Positions 43,811 to 55,017 of a DNA stretch of 64,000 bases are shown piece by piece (positions within the stretch are counted from its first letter, which is position 1; every line of letters begins with the position of its first letter). A model generated the notes under the pieces. That model worked only from the letters and a program-made list of their open reading frames with translations, did not search any database and was not told the DNA's origin. The translations under genes were made by a program, and so were the position numbers. The DNA comes from Arabidopsis thaliana (taxonomy: Eukaryota > Streptophyta > Magnoliopsida > Brassicales > Brassicaceae), in contig NC_003075.7 of assembly GCF_000001735.4 (NCBI RefSeq), positions 3,349,001 to 3,413,000 on the forward strand, written 5' to 3'.

Positions 43811-44577
43811 GCAACTATACATCGCTCGGGAATTCGTGGAAGTCTTTGTGTTGGTAGTCTCTTAACGCCAATACTGGGAGCTGTGGGGATGCAATTTGGA
43901 ACCCTGACGTGTTCTCCAAGTTCTTTAACCTCGAATATCTCAAGGGGAAGGATTTTCTTGACAAGATAACTCCAGCGGATCGCTATCTCTTCAAGTTCAA
44001 CCATCCGGAGCTTGGACCCTCTTTGTTACTCCTACCATGCGGAACCGGACCTCAGTGAAGACAAGGCGCAACATCAATTTAATGCCATCTCCCTCTGCCC
44101 TGAACATCGACATAGGAGGAGCCAGAGAAGATGAACAAGACTATACTCAAGTTGACTATGAGCAACATGAGTATTATACTCAAGCTGACTATGAGCAGCA
44201 AGTCGAATTCCAGTTACGTAGAGAGCAAGAAGAAGTTAAGAACAATGGAGAAGTCGCCGAAGAGTATGGCTGCTCAAATCAAGGAATTCCAGGGCAAGCC
44301 AAGGCCACCGTCTCCCACCCCCGAAGTAAGAAGAAGCGGTTCCACGAGCTCAGCTGCAAAGAGGGCTGAAAGGATCGATCAACTCCGAGCTTCATCGTTT
44401 GAGCCTCGGGAAGTGATCTCCGAGTTGAGAGAGCCAAGGAGTAGACAGAGACGAGGTTCCACACGCTCAACCAACTACTCGACCGGACAGAACGAGCAAA
44501 ACCCTCCCTCCTCAACTTCAACCCCTGCTTATACTCAAGAGAGTATGGACAATTACGTCTCCATCTACTTCACCTGA
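43811..44577 (+). pseudogene. ATH4 ORF-1 protein, C-terminal part
   Basis: It begins in GSLCVGSLLTPILGAVGMQF, shifts to FSKFFNLEYLKGKDFLDKIT and RYLFKFNHPELGPSLLLLP, then to an acidic repeat (QDYTQVDYEQHEYYTQADYEQQ), and ends ESMDNYVSIYFT. The last residues match ATH6 ORF-1 (ESMDDFVSSYFT). Three frames are used. Confidence 0.8.
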
Positions 44578-46093
44578 CCGCTGAGGTAACACCACCTCAA
44601 CCATTGTACATACCATAGTTTTTTTTTTTTTGTTATTTTTCTTTGTGTGTTTTGTGTTTTGGTCTTAAATTCTCTTTCAGATTTTTATTACAAGGGACTA
44701 TGTAATTTAAGTTTGGGGGAGGGTTCAAGACATGTTTAACATTGTGTTCTCTTTTCTTATTTCAAACTTTGCATCATTTAAGGCATAAAAAAAACCATAA
44801 AAATTTGAAAAAATTTCAGAAAAAGATTTTACAAAAACAGAGTGTCGTGTAGATTGCATTTCATTTTAGGATTGTATATAGAGTGTTTGCATTTAGGATT
44901 GCTCATTTGCATAGGAGATAATGATGATTTCAAACCGTTAAGCATGTTTTGATTCAATAAAGTAAGTTCGATGCCCAGGTTGTTAGTTCTCCGTTGCATA
45001 ACCGATTGTTTCTCTGAAGTAAGACCGCACCGCACCCTGCTTTGAATTTACAACTTGACTATACCGCTTTGATTCGAAACTCGCTTATCTGATGCCATTC
45101 CCTATCTATTAGAACCTGAACTGAAATTGCAATTATCATGTCTATGCATTGTTTATGAACTCATGGCTACCATATACATACTTGGATCATCTTATTCACT
45201 TCATCACCCTCTGTTAATCCAAATAGATGTCTTTCATGTAGACTTAGCCCACGCTAGGACTAGGTGGAGACATGTATTTGGGATTGGGATTGTGTATGGA
45301 TTGACTGGGAAAGAGAATGAGAATGAAAAGAAAAGAAAAAAAAAAGAGTAAGAGTTTAGAGTTCTTAAGGGCGATACATAAAGTGTTAGTCTAGTAAAAG
45401 GTTTGGAACTCAAAGAGAGTTAGGCATTATGATTCAAAGAAAACGGTACAACGCCCTATATGCTATAAGATTAGAAGAAAAGCCTTAAGTTTGTCAAAGT
45501 ATAAAACCAAACCCGCTAGACTCTTAAATCGTTTCAAAGAAGAACCCCTTTGGAACTTGAAAGAAAAAGAGAAAGAATGAGAAAAATGGTAGAGTTAGGA
45601 CATCTATGGGACAGGGATCATCTTCTGAGCTATCATACTATATATCATTGGGTAGATGGGAGTCTGTTCTTGTATGTGTCCATTGGCTTTTACCTTTAGC
45701 ATTCTGCTAAAGCTCAATCTTTTCTTTGAGAGTCCCCAGTTACTCGACCAAATAATTAGAGGGACCATTTTTGTCTCTTAGCCTAAGCTCGAGACCAAGT
45801 TAGTTCATAACCATTGCATTGCTTGATCCACTGTTCCTTCTTAATGAATGTTAAAGGGAATTGGTTGATGTTAATGCTTGAATAGATTAAGGCAAGTCGT
45901 TAGGTTACATTGTGACGAGTATGGCTAACGTTTTTTAGTAAGGGTCTATCATCTTGCAACCTAGAATTAGCTACCTCGACATTTAGATTACCCGTTCTAT
46001 ATGCATGCTTTGGTTTGTGAATCCCCACCTTCAAACCTCTCCTTCAAGATTTTTGTTTGCTCGAGGGCAAGCAAGAGATAATTTTGGGGGAGT
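44578..46093 (+). other. ATH4 3' non-coding region
   Basis: It is collinear with ATH6 36927-38578, with small deletions (for example near 45235). It ends TTTTGGGGGAGT before TGATAACACTG; this GGGGGAG is the likely polypurine tract. Confidence 0.75.
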
Positions 46094-46561
46094 TGATAAC
46101 ACTGTATTTTACTCATTTTAGACATGTATTTATCATCATTTAGCTTAGTAATCAATCATTGTTTCATATCATTTTGCATCACATTTAGCTTATTTTGCAC
46201 ACTTAGGCATTTAGGATCATCTTGCATAGATATTGTATGTTTTGGTGTGTTTTCAGGTGCAGAAAGAGCTTAAAAGGATTCTACTCGACCCTCGACTCTA
46301 TCCAACCAGGAGGGAAGCAGAAGAGCAATCTACTCGACCAGTTCACTCGATCTAGGCAGCTATAGAGGAGGCAGCAATTCACTCGACCAGTTCACTCGCT
46401 CAAGGCAGCCAAAGAGGAAGCAACAGATCGGTCTACTCGCTACTCGACCCCTTTACTCGATCAAGGGCGACCAACTCTACAAATCCTCCTTATTCCCCAC
46501 TCAACCAAACATCTCAGCATACGGATAGGAGAAGAAGAAGCATCTACTCGACCAATTGATC
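46094..46561 (+). repeat. ATH4 3' LTR, truncated
   Basis: It starts TGATAACACTGTATTTTACTC and follows the ATH4 5' LTR up to CTACTCGACCAATTGATCA. The rest is replaced by TAT2 sequence (GATCGCGAATGAAAC). Confidence 0.8.
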
Positions 46562-47227
46562 AGATCGCGAATGAAACATCTTAGCTTGTGGTTTTGCCAG
46601 ATCGCGAACGAAACCTTCGATTCCTCCTTGTTTAGTATGTTATGTGTTGATGGCGAAGGAAGGAGTTAGATATGGTTGTCGTAGGTGAGCTCCGATGAAG
46701 TCGAAGTGATGTGCTTTATAAGTAAGATTCACTGTCGACTTTTTGGAAGCGAGATCACAGAGTGGATCCGCCAACAGGTGTTGGGCTTTAGGTATCGTGA
46801 GATTACGAATGAGTTTTTAATCGTAGTGGAAGCGATTGTTTTGCGAAACATGATATTGAGTATCAAAATTTTCTTTTATTCTTATCTCGAAATTGTTAAG
46901 TACAAATGAGGTAAAGCAAACGACGATCTAACGTCTGGTCATCTAGAAGAGACCTGATTAGTATCGAAGGATGGTTGAACTGTTAGGTGAGCAGCTGACC
47001 TTCTTTGATGGAAGATGTAATGTCCGTTTTCCTTGTTGAAGAAAAATGTTTCAAACGGGAGGGTTAAAATTGTGGCTACATTTGCGGAGGGAACTGCCTA
47101 CATACCTTGTTAGGGGATTAGGCCTAATCGTAGTTCGATTGAAGTGGTGGTTGCGCTCTTGGGGGGAGCTGCCTACGTACCCTGCCAAGGGATCAAGCCT
47201 TATCGTAGTTCGATTGCTTTTGAGTAC
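46562..47227 (-). other. TAT2 3' region with two direct repeats
   Basis: Two copies of a roughly 60-base unit (GGAGSTGCCTACRTACCYTG, then GGGATYARGCCTWATCGTAGTTCGATTG) lie at about 47078-47142 and 47164-47219. Bases 46565-46930 hold no recognised gene. A short CDS-like frame at 46685-46909 on the plus strand is unsupported. Confidence 0.6.
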
Positions 47228-48375
47228 CTATTCGTGGTATTTCTTGAGATGCATGGTATTCCGAGGCCGTAACTCAGGTACTCCGTTGATAACTTTTTCT
47301 AGCTTATAGACGCCGTCGCGTACCACCTCGGTGATTCGATAGGGACCTTTCGAGTTAGTTCCCCGTTTTCCGGCGTTTAGCTCTCTTGTGTTGCTGATCA
47401 CTTTTCGTAGAACGAGCTCTCCCACTTCGAATCTCCGAATTTTGATATTGGAGTTATAGTAGCGGGCGGCAGCTTGTTGATAGTTTTGAACTCGGATCAT
47501 TGCCTGATCTCTGCGTTCATCGATGAAGTCCATGTTGTCCTGTAACATTTGCGTGTTCAGGTCTGAGTTAACAGGACTGGCGGTCCTTCTCACGCTTGGT
47601 ACTATGGTTTCGACAGAGATTACTGCTTCTAAATGATAGGCGAGAGACAACGGTGTTTCTTGCGTTGACTTGCGAGGTGTAGTTCGATAGGCCCTGAGAA
47701 CTCCGTGGAGTACGTCGGACCACATTGATTTTTTGGAATAAGTCTTTTCTTGATGTTGCTAAGTATAGCTTTGTTGGCGGCTTCTGCCTGTCCGTTACCT
47801 TGTGGGTAACACGGGGTGGACGTGGTAAGACGGATCTTCCACTTATCGCGGAATGCTTTGATTTTTCTCGAGGTGAGGTTAGTCCTGTTATCGATGACGA
47901 TCTCATATGGTATGCCATGTCGACATACGATATTTTCCCACAGGAAGTCCTCAACTTGTTTCTCGGTTACCTGTTGGAAGGCTTTAGCCTCAATCCATTT
48001 GGTAGAGTAGTCGGTGAGGACCCGCATGTTTTTTTGCCTCTTCTTCCCACCGGAGGCTTCCATGGGACCAACATCCATGGACCACTTCATGAACGGGTAA
48101 GGAGAAGATATCGAGGACATTTCCTCGGGAGGTTGATGTAGAGTAGATGCGTGTCGTTGGCACTTATCGCACCTGAGTGAGTGAGCTATGCAATAAGATA
48201 GGATTGTTGGCCAAAAGTAGCCTTGCCTTTTGATTCTGAGGGCGAGGGTACGTCCACTATAGTGGCTACCACATTGTCCTTCGTGCATGCTTTTCACGAG
48301 GTCTTTTGTTTGTTGCCCGTAGGTACACACCATGTAGGGACCTGCGACGCTGCGTTTCATAAGACTCCCTTCCAC
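47228..48375 (-). pseudogene. TAT2 integrase
   Basis: The zinc-binding HHCC motif is present (HEGQCGSHYSGRTLA...SLRCDKCQRH). The core has SMDVGPMEASGGKK with the first Asp, then YEIVIDNRTNLTSRK with the second Asp, where the usual Gly after DN is Arg. Then comes GNGQAEAANKAI with the catalytic Glu. After a frameshift near 47700 the C-terminal part follows: HGVLRAYRTTPRKSTQETPLSLAY, then RVQNYQQAAARYYNSN and LRPRNTMHLKKYH. Integrase would insert the element's DNA copy. The copy is inactive because of the frameshift and the RT lesions. Confidence 0.88.
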
Positions 48376-49725
48376 GATGTAGTACCTTGCACTCTGGGCT
48401 TTGAGTTTTCTGGCCTCCCACTTGTCGGGAGGTGTGATCCCTTGTTCGATGTAATCGATGATTGGGATTCTCTAGTCGTTGTACGGTTCAGGTTCGTACG
48501 GGGCAGGTTGTTCGGGGGTTTCGAGCTCTGGCTCTTCCTCCGATGCACTTGCCTCCGCAACTGCTGCGAGAGCTCTAGCTGCGGCGGTGGTGCTTCGGAT
48601 TACTCGCGTGAAGTTGCAAGTTGTCGAGGTTTCCATTCCAGCATGTTTGACCGTTAGGTCGATGCTCGGATGTTCTATTCCTTCGACCAGGATAATTCTT
48701 TTGACGAAAGGATCTGACGTAGAAGCGAGAGCTGCCAAGGTGTCTATAGAGGTGTTTTCTCCTCTGGGGATCCTAGTTAATTCGAACGATTCGAACTGTT
48801 AGGTCAAGGTCAAGGTTTTGACCAGTTTGAGGTACGCTTCCATGTGCTCGTCTTTAGCTTCGTATTCCCCGTGAAACTGGCTGGTGACGAGGTGAGAGTC
48901 GCTATGGGCGTGTATTTCACGGATCCCCATTCATTGAGCTAGCTTAATGCCAGCAATGAGGGCTTTGTACTCAGACTCGTTGTTTGATGCGTTGAATCCA
49001 AGTCGGAACGATTGTTCGATGACTTCCCCGGTGGGGGAGGTGAGTTGTATTCCTACTCCGGATCCTTCTCGGTTGGAGGAGCCGTCGACGTGGAGGAGCC
49101 ATTTCTTATTAGAGTTGGTTCCATCCAGGTCCACTAAAGGGAGCTCGATTACAAAGTCCGCTAGGACTTGTGCTTTCAAGCTGGTTCTAGTGCGATATTC
49201 TATATCGTACTCGCTTAATTCTATGGCCCATTTCGCAAGTCGTCCTGATTGGGTTGGACTATGCAGAATGGTTCTGATTGGTTGGGACGTCATCACCACG
49301 ATGGGGTGTGATTGGAAATATGGTCTCAGTTTTCGAGCGGACATGACTACGGCCAGTGCCAGTTTTTCTATTGTCGGATAACGGGTTTCAGCGTCTATCA
49401 ACGTTTTACTAACGTAATAGATCGGTTTTTGTCCTTCGTGATCATCTCTCACCAAGACACTGCTTATCGCAGTTCGGGAGACTGCCGTGTACAGGTACAG
49501 CGGTTCTCCTTCTACGGGTTTTGCGAGTATGGGTGGTTCGGACAGGTATGCTTTCCATTGCTTGAAGGCTTGTTCGCAGTCCTCATTCCAGTCGAACTTT
49601 TTATCCTTTCGGAAAAGCGGATAGAAAGGGACGCATTTGTCGGTGGACCTTGATATGAACCTGTTGAGGGCGGCGATATGACCAGTTAGTCGTTGGACCT
49701 CCCGTGCCGTTTTTGGTGATGGCAT
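48376..49725 (-). pseudogene. TAT2 RNase H, second RNase H and linker
   Basis: The frame 49725-48931 begins with the RT connection (KTAREVQRLTGHIAALNRFI, FDWNEDCEQAFKQWKAYL). It is followed by the gypsy RNase H (PLYLYTAVSRTAISSVLV, where the usual Asp is replaced by Thr) and LAKWAIELSEYDIEYR. Then comes a second RNase H: WLLHVDGSSNREGSGVGI with its Asp, and SNNESEYKALIAGIKLA with the Glu. The frame stops near 48930. The rest of that domain and a Pro/Glu-rich linker to the integrase are in shifted frames (48738-48376). Confidence 0.85.
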
Positions 49726-49747
49726 TTCGATGAGGGCTGCAATCTGC

Positions 49748-50330
49748 TTAGGATTGGCCTCGATGCCTCTTTCGGTTTTGCTTCATTTCGAATTTGTTTA
49801 GGATTTTGAAGCATTCCCTTAATTGCGGGACGTGGTCTTTTTTGTGAGCTGACTTGACCAGCATGTCGTTGATATAAACCTCCATCATTTTACCTAGCTG
49901 GTCAGCGAACATTTTGTTCACCAATCGTTGGTAGGTAGCTCCAGCATTTCTTAAACCAAAGGGCATTACTTTATAACAGTAGGTACCTCGGTCGGTAATT
50001 AAGGCTGTTTTTTCTTGGTCATCTGGGCGCATAAGTATTTGGTTGGACCCGGATAATGCGTCCATGAAGGACAATATTTCGTGTCCTGCAGTGGCCTCGA
50101 CCACTCTGTCGATATGCGGGAGTGGGAAACTGTCTTTAGGACATGCCTTATTCAGGTCCGTAAAGTCGATGCATACTCTCCACTTCCCATTTTTTTGAAG
50201 GCGTCGTAGAAGAGTACGTCAACTGAGCTTCCCTTGTCAATCATTATACAGGAGAGTTCCTAGTTGCCTATGTCGATTCGGATAACGAGAGCGTCATCGT
50301 GAGGTTTATCGAGGTCGGTGGTCTCACTTT
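49748..50330 (-). pseudogene. TAT2 protease fused by deletion to reverse transcriptase
   Basis: The protease piece reads HDDALVIRIDIGN, stop, then LSCIMIDKGSSVDVLFYDAFKKM; the active-site D-T-G is D-K-G. At an A7 run near 50190 the sequence jumps into RT: NGKWRVCIDFTDLNKACPKDSFPLPHIDRVV. The rest of protease and the first part of RT are missing. RT continues GHEILSFMDALSGSNQILM and FGLRNAGATYQRLVNKMF to VYINDMLVKS; the catalytic Y-x-D-D has become Y-I-N-D (49866-49883). RT cannot be active. A further frameshift near 49745 separates it from RNase H. Confidence 0.85.
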
Positions 50331-50771
50331 CCCAGAATGTGATCTGGTGATCAGGTCCCATCATCGGGCTTTAGCCTTTTGTGTAGGAATCTGTCTTCCT
50401 CTTATGAGTTTTGATCGAATTGATTGAGTCGTTGTAGAGCTAAGATCCTCCCATGATGAAATCGATGCGTTTCGGGGAGAGGTGCTCGGTTGCGTTTCTA
50501 CAGAATTTTGAGAGGCCTAGTGGGAACCTCCTGTTTTTCTTTTGCGGGTCGGGAGGAGGTGTAGTGACTGACCATCCTGTCCTGCCACTCAGGTCTAGTA
50601 CTGCAAAGACTAGGTCTATGCGCTCTTTCCTAGCAGGTGGAGGAGAGTCACCTCCCTCCGGTGTTCGGTCCCGTTTTTTTCGTATGGGAGTTTGCTCCTC
50701 CTCCTGCTCGTCGGGAGGAGGGGTTTCGGCTTTGGGGTTTGAACCTTTTTTAGTTTTGCCCCCAGCTTCGA
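50331..50771 (-). other. TAT2 gag-protease linker
   Basis: On the minus strand this stretch holds Pro/Glu/Arg-rich codons in broken frames between gag (stop near 50772) and the protease core. No separate gene is seen. Confidence 0.5.
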
Positions 50772-52445
50772 TTAATGTTTTAACGGCGCAACATTTCTCG
50801 GTGGAATGTCCTCTTTTTTGTGGTACTTGTAATATTTTCCGAGGTCAATTTCTGGACTCTCGTCCTCGGTTGCCTCTTCTATTGCGAATAGGGTATGCTG
50901 CCCTTGCGTTTGGTTTTCCTTTTTGAAGGGTTTTTTAGTTGCAAGGGGAGCGCTTTGTGTTTTAGATTCTTTGAATCTTAAGGCTAGCACAGAGACCTCC
51001 TCTTCGACTTTGGCGAATTGGAAAGCTTTGTGAAGGGCATCGTCTAAAGAGACAGGTTGCCTACTAGTGAGTTCCTCACAGAATCTAGAGGAAAACCACA
51101 AGCCGTTGCGAAGGGCGGCTATGGCTACCTCGTCGTTTAGGTTCGCAAACTTTGATTTGATTGTTTTGAATTTTTCGATGTAAGATCGCATGGATTCGTT
51201 CTGAAGTTAGGTTTCCTTTGAGACTAGCAAACCATTCGAGGGCGTGACCTACGAGGTTTTCTGAAAGAAATGACAATGACTTGGTTCGTTTTCTTCGTCC
51301 GTCAGGAATGCTCGTGTTATAGCGAAACGGAAGGATCTGAGATGAGCCATTGGGTCGCTCGTTCCGTCGTACTCCGGGAAACGGAGTCTCCCGACGTCTT
51401 AGATGCGATAATGGGCGATCCTATCCGTGAACAAGGTGCCCCTGATTTCTTCGATCACTCGATCTATGTCGGGAGCATCGCTCACTGCTAGACGCATTCG
51501 TGAATGCATTTGAGCCATGTTCGTATTTGTTTGAGCTTCGTAATTGCGAAATGTTTCCATATCCACGACGTTACGCAGATCGATCGGTGTTGGGGGATCG
51601 TTTGGACCGTTAAGGAGGTCGCTTCCTGGTATCCGGCGAATGGATTGTGGATTAGCGATAGAGGTCTGTTGTTGTGTTGAGTTCTCGGGGACGAGGGAGC
51701 TGGACGCGGTTGTTTGGTTTCTCGTGCACGTGTACCTCGGGGGCGAGTAGCCTAGCGATAACAAAGGTGGGAGCGGTAGCCTTGGGAAGGTAGGCGTTGC
51801 ACGTGTCTCGTTCCCTGTTGATGGGTTTTCGACGCGAGTTTTCACGTGTGCCTGTAAAAAGGCGACTTGCCGGTTGATAAGAGGTGAGACCTATATCGAG
51901 GCGAAGTCTAGACGAATCTTTGGTGTGGGATTTGTCCGGGAGACGGTACCTGTTAGATATATGGGGATCTGGGCAGGAATCCCAGTTTCACAAGGGGAAA
52001 TTTCCTTACCCGCGGTATCGCGCTCTACCTCATGTACCATGCGAGTGGAGTCGCTTCTCTGGTTACCCACCATTGCGGCGAGGTTGCGATGCGCAACTTC
52101 TTGGATTTTGCTTATGTTGATCAAGTTCAGGATCATTGCGCGGAGCTCGGCCAGGTCGGTGGCAAGTCTCGGAGGGACCTGATTAGACGGGTTGGCCGGG
52201 TTATCTACGTTAGGAGGCTGTATCGTGATATTTTGCTCTCCATCCCTTGTTTGCGAGAGGGGGAGGATTTTGTCAGATCCAGAAGAGTTCGAGTTTTGGG
52301 AGATGTTCTCCGCAACAACGTCATGGACAGCATCAACCTGGGTTCCGAGAGGGAGATATGTTGGGAGGTGCCCGTCCGTGACGTTATCGTTTGGGATCTG
52401 AACTGGTAAGCCATATCTCGTTGAATTGGATGAATTGGGATCCAT
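50772..52445 (-). pseudogene. TAT2 gag
   Basis: The start is MDPNSSNSTRYGLPVQIPND at 52445. The N-terminal 184 codons are rich in Asn, Pro and Ser and end in DFASI. The next frame (51845-51399) is PRLPLPPLLSLGYSPPR and ends in DRVIEEIRGTLFTDR. The capsid-like core then reads LRFPEYDGTSDPMAHLRSFR with a damaged middle. The last frame (51191-50772) has MRSYIEKFKTIKSKFANLND, EVAIAALRNGLWF and SLDDALHKAFQFAKVEEE, and ends in YYKYHKKEDIPP. A CCHC-like knuckle is not visible. At least three lesions are present. Confidence 0.8.
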
Positions 52446-52499
52446 GATCAGTGTTCAAAATTGATGTGTAAGTTTTGGTGTTAGAATGATCTATTTCCG

Positions 52500-52983
52500 T
52501 CCCCACAGACGACGCCAAATGAGGGCTAGATCTTCACAGAAACCTTGAGAGTTATATTGCTAAGAACGAATGGACTTTTTGTATTGATTGTGACAAAGCT
52601 TTTACAATGTGAAAGGAGATTACAAGTGTAAAAGTATGTGTGAATGTAAAGCTGGATTGAATTTCTCTTCCAAGTCGTCCTTGCTCCCCTATATAGGTCT
52701 ACGCACGTGGTAGCTCCGTCCGGGATCTGCGGAGATCCTCCTGGATATTCGGCAGGTCAGTTCTGAGATATTAGGTCCGGTCCGCGTATATCTCCTTGTT
52801 AGTTCCTAGGTTGTTATTCGCTTATCTCCCTTCATCAGGTAACCGGGCTTAGCAGGCCCAAATACCCATTCGCGTATGTGCTCTTCAGTTGCGTAGGTTC
52901 TCTACTTGGTGGGCTTGGTGGGCTTTGTGGGTTGGCTTGGTATTTTCGTAGGTGGATTCCTGGAGGGGAATCCAGCTCCAACA
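52500..52983 (-). repeat. TAT2 5' LTR (52520-52983) and primer site (52500-52518)
   Basis: The minus strand LTR starts TGTTGGAGCTGGATTCCCC and ends CTAGCCCTCA. The next bases, TTTGGCGTCGTCTGTGGGGAC, look like a Tat-type primer site; I do not assign the tRNA. A promoter TATA (CCTATATAGGGG) is near 52690. The LTR is 464 bp. Confidence 0.8.
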
Positions 52984-54380
52984 ATGTTAATGATGGACTA
53001 AGCCGCATATGAGATCTCTTAGATTCTTATGCTTAAGGCTTATGGTTGGGAGGTTGTGTTGAGCAAGGATATTGATGATTCTATGTGTTTGAGTAACCAT
53101 GGGTCTTGATGTGTGGTGCTCGTGGTAGGAGGCAGAGACCATAAGCGTATCAAGATTGTGGTATGTCTGACCTTCGTAGTGAACCGTTACTTATGACTCC
53201 ATTTTGTTTTACAGGAAACCTTAGTGGGAACCATTAGAGGGATGCTCTGGACGTAGAAAGCCGGTATAGAGTTGGTTGCTTTTTGCAAAACTTAATGATT
53301 TTGATTTTTTTGTTGGATTTGAGCGTGTATGCTCAAGGGTCCATTGTTAAAACGTTTTGGATACTTGGTGGTAAGAAGATTTATATGTTATAAATTATTA
53401 TTTCCCTATAAAGAGTGTGTATCATTCGATATTAGTCTTGTCCGGACAAACAAAACTCATGATCATGGCAAGGGTTGAAAAGCCTAAACCGCGTTCGTGA
53501 GGGATGGTTCATTTGGAACCTCAATTGGGTTGTCTGTGTGAGCTATCATCGTAGCATTTCCGGGTTGCCCTTGTCTTGTCCGGCCATAGAGCGATTCAAG
53601 GGCGTTGCAATTTTTGGTTTAAGAGCATGGTTCAGGATGCTAACCGGACACACATTTTCTTAAGATTTTATCGAGTAAATGAGTCTCAAAAGCAACTAGG
53701 TAGACCGGTATGTCCCGGGTTAGTGGGTAATGGGTTAGGTTTTACCCTTGTTGTTGTTGTTGCAGTTTATGTTGGATTGGATCGAGAATGGATGGTCGTG
53801 GGGGATCGTAACCAAGATTTTAAAGTGTTGAAGAATTATGGCCGAGCTCAGTAACGAGGGATTGTAACTTAAGTGAGGGCAAGTGGGAAAGCAGGTGAGT
53901 TGTTTTGGAAAAAACAAAGGAATAGTGAAAGAGAAGTTGAGGAGATTTCTGGAGAAAGAGAAAGAGAAAGAACCAAGGTGGGTGATGAGATGCGAGTTGT
54001 AGAGGACAAGAGCTGAAAGTATAAAGATCGTTTCTAAGGAAAGAGGAAAACGGAAGATGAATGACATCATTTGGAAGAATGATGAGAAAGAGTTAATCGG
54101 GGTAAGGCATGAGGGAAGTAATGAAGCTGAGAACAAGTAAGTGATTGAAAGGAAAGTTATCGAGTTCACTTAACTAGATACTAAGTACCGGGGGAGCAAA
54201 ACAATTTAAGAGATATAGGTGGTGATCACAAATCAATGTATTTGGTGAGTAATGATGGAGTTCGAGAAAGAAGATGGAGTAAATTTTCGGGATCATAATA
54301 AAGGCAAAAGGAGGCGTAGTAAGGCAAGGTGAGGTGAATCAAAAACCGAGAAGGTAAAGTTTGATCAAAGGAATATCATT
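52984..54380 (+). mobile_element. CHR1: decayed chromovirus-like LTR end, primer site and leader
   Basis: It is collinear with CHR2 around 61990-62590: GGAAACCTTAGTGGGAACC, TTAGTCTTGTCCGGACAAAC, GTTGAAAAGCCTAAACCGCGTTCGTGAGG, then the LTR end (GCGTTGCA, 53609). A primer-site relic, TGGTTTAAGAGC (53615-53626), has 10 of 12 bases of the tRNA-Met site TGGTATCAGAGC. The leader runs to about 54380 with no open gag. Confidence 0.75.
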
Positions 54381-54389
54381 ATCGGAGCT

Positions 54390-54881
54390 GGTGCGAATGC
54401 TTCTATCATAGTTCTCATGGTAATTGCCATCTGACTAAGCCAAGTTTTCAACAAGCTCCCATCCTTCTTCAACGTCTTTGTTGAGGAAGTTACCATTTGA
54501 AGCAATATCAAGCAGCATACTTATCTTAGGAAGTACTCCTCTGTAGAGTATGCTAAGATGAGAAGCCTGCTTAATTCCGTGATTAGGGCATTTGGTTTGA
54601 TAACCTTTGAAGCGCTTCCAAGCTTCAGTAAAGGTTTCAACTTGCTTCTAAGTGAATACGGATATCTCATTCCGGAGTCTTGCAGTTTTGGAGTTGGAGA
54701 AGAATTTTGCCAAGAAGGTCTTTTTGCAGTCATCCCATGTTGTGATTGAATTGGGTTGCACTTGCTCATCTACAACGTCAACCATTGTGTTTGTTGATGT
54801 TTGTTCTCTCACTTGGCGAGCAATACGGTCGATGTTATCGTTGAATAGAAGGTTCTGAATTCCTTGTGACCGTGTATGCAT
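54390..54881 (-). pseudogene. ATH7 gag with internal deletion
   Basis: The start is [24 protein letters not shown], then [20 protein letters not shown]: about 90 residues (including the [16 protein letters not shown] part) are missing between the two. A frameshift near 54660 follows, then [15 protein letters not shown] (equivalent to the [12 protein letters not shown] part). It ends around NYHENYDR near 54400. Confidence 0.8.
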
Positions 54882-55017
54882 ACAACACGTTCAGCTAAGC
54901 TTTAGCAGACCTACCAGAGATGAGTCTATAAAGTTGTGTTGGGTACCTGAAATACAAAGACATAAAAGCACAATGTCAGTATCTTTGTAAAAATAACGAA
55001 CTTGATTTTAACAATTA

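Larger units (their letters stand above)
25721..46561 (+). mobile_element. ATH4: Athila-like element split by ATH5
   Basis: The left part is LTR (25721-27086), gag end, protease, spacer and ORF-1 start to about 30385. The right part is ORF-1 end (43811-44577), 3' region and 3' LTR (46094-46561). I join them because both are plus-strand, because the ORF-1 pieces are complementary, and because the two LTR pieces share an almost identical stretch (from ACTCGACCCTCKACTCTATC through TCGGTCTACTCGC) that differs from the ATH6 LTR. About 600 bases of ORF-1 were lost at the break. Confidence 0.65.
46562..52983 (-). mobile_element. TAT2: Tat-lineage gypsy element, 3' LTR missing
   Basis: Minus-strand order: 5' LTR (52983-52520), primer site, gag, protease fused to reverse transcriptase, RNase H with a second RNase H domain, integrase, and a 3' region. 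The presence of a second RNase H after the first is typical of the Tat lineage. The 3' LTR is lost at the junction with the ATH4 LTR near 46562. Confidence 0.85.

Noticed and set aside
48223-48657. 144-codon plus-strand frame (and others opposite TAT2)
   Set aside because: Shadow of the TAT2 integrase and linker; not comparable to the real antisense genes of TAT1 and TAT3, which lie after the integrase next to the LTR.
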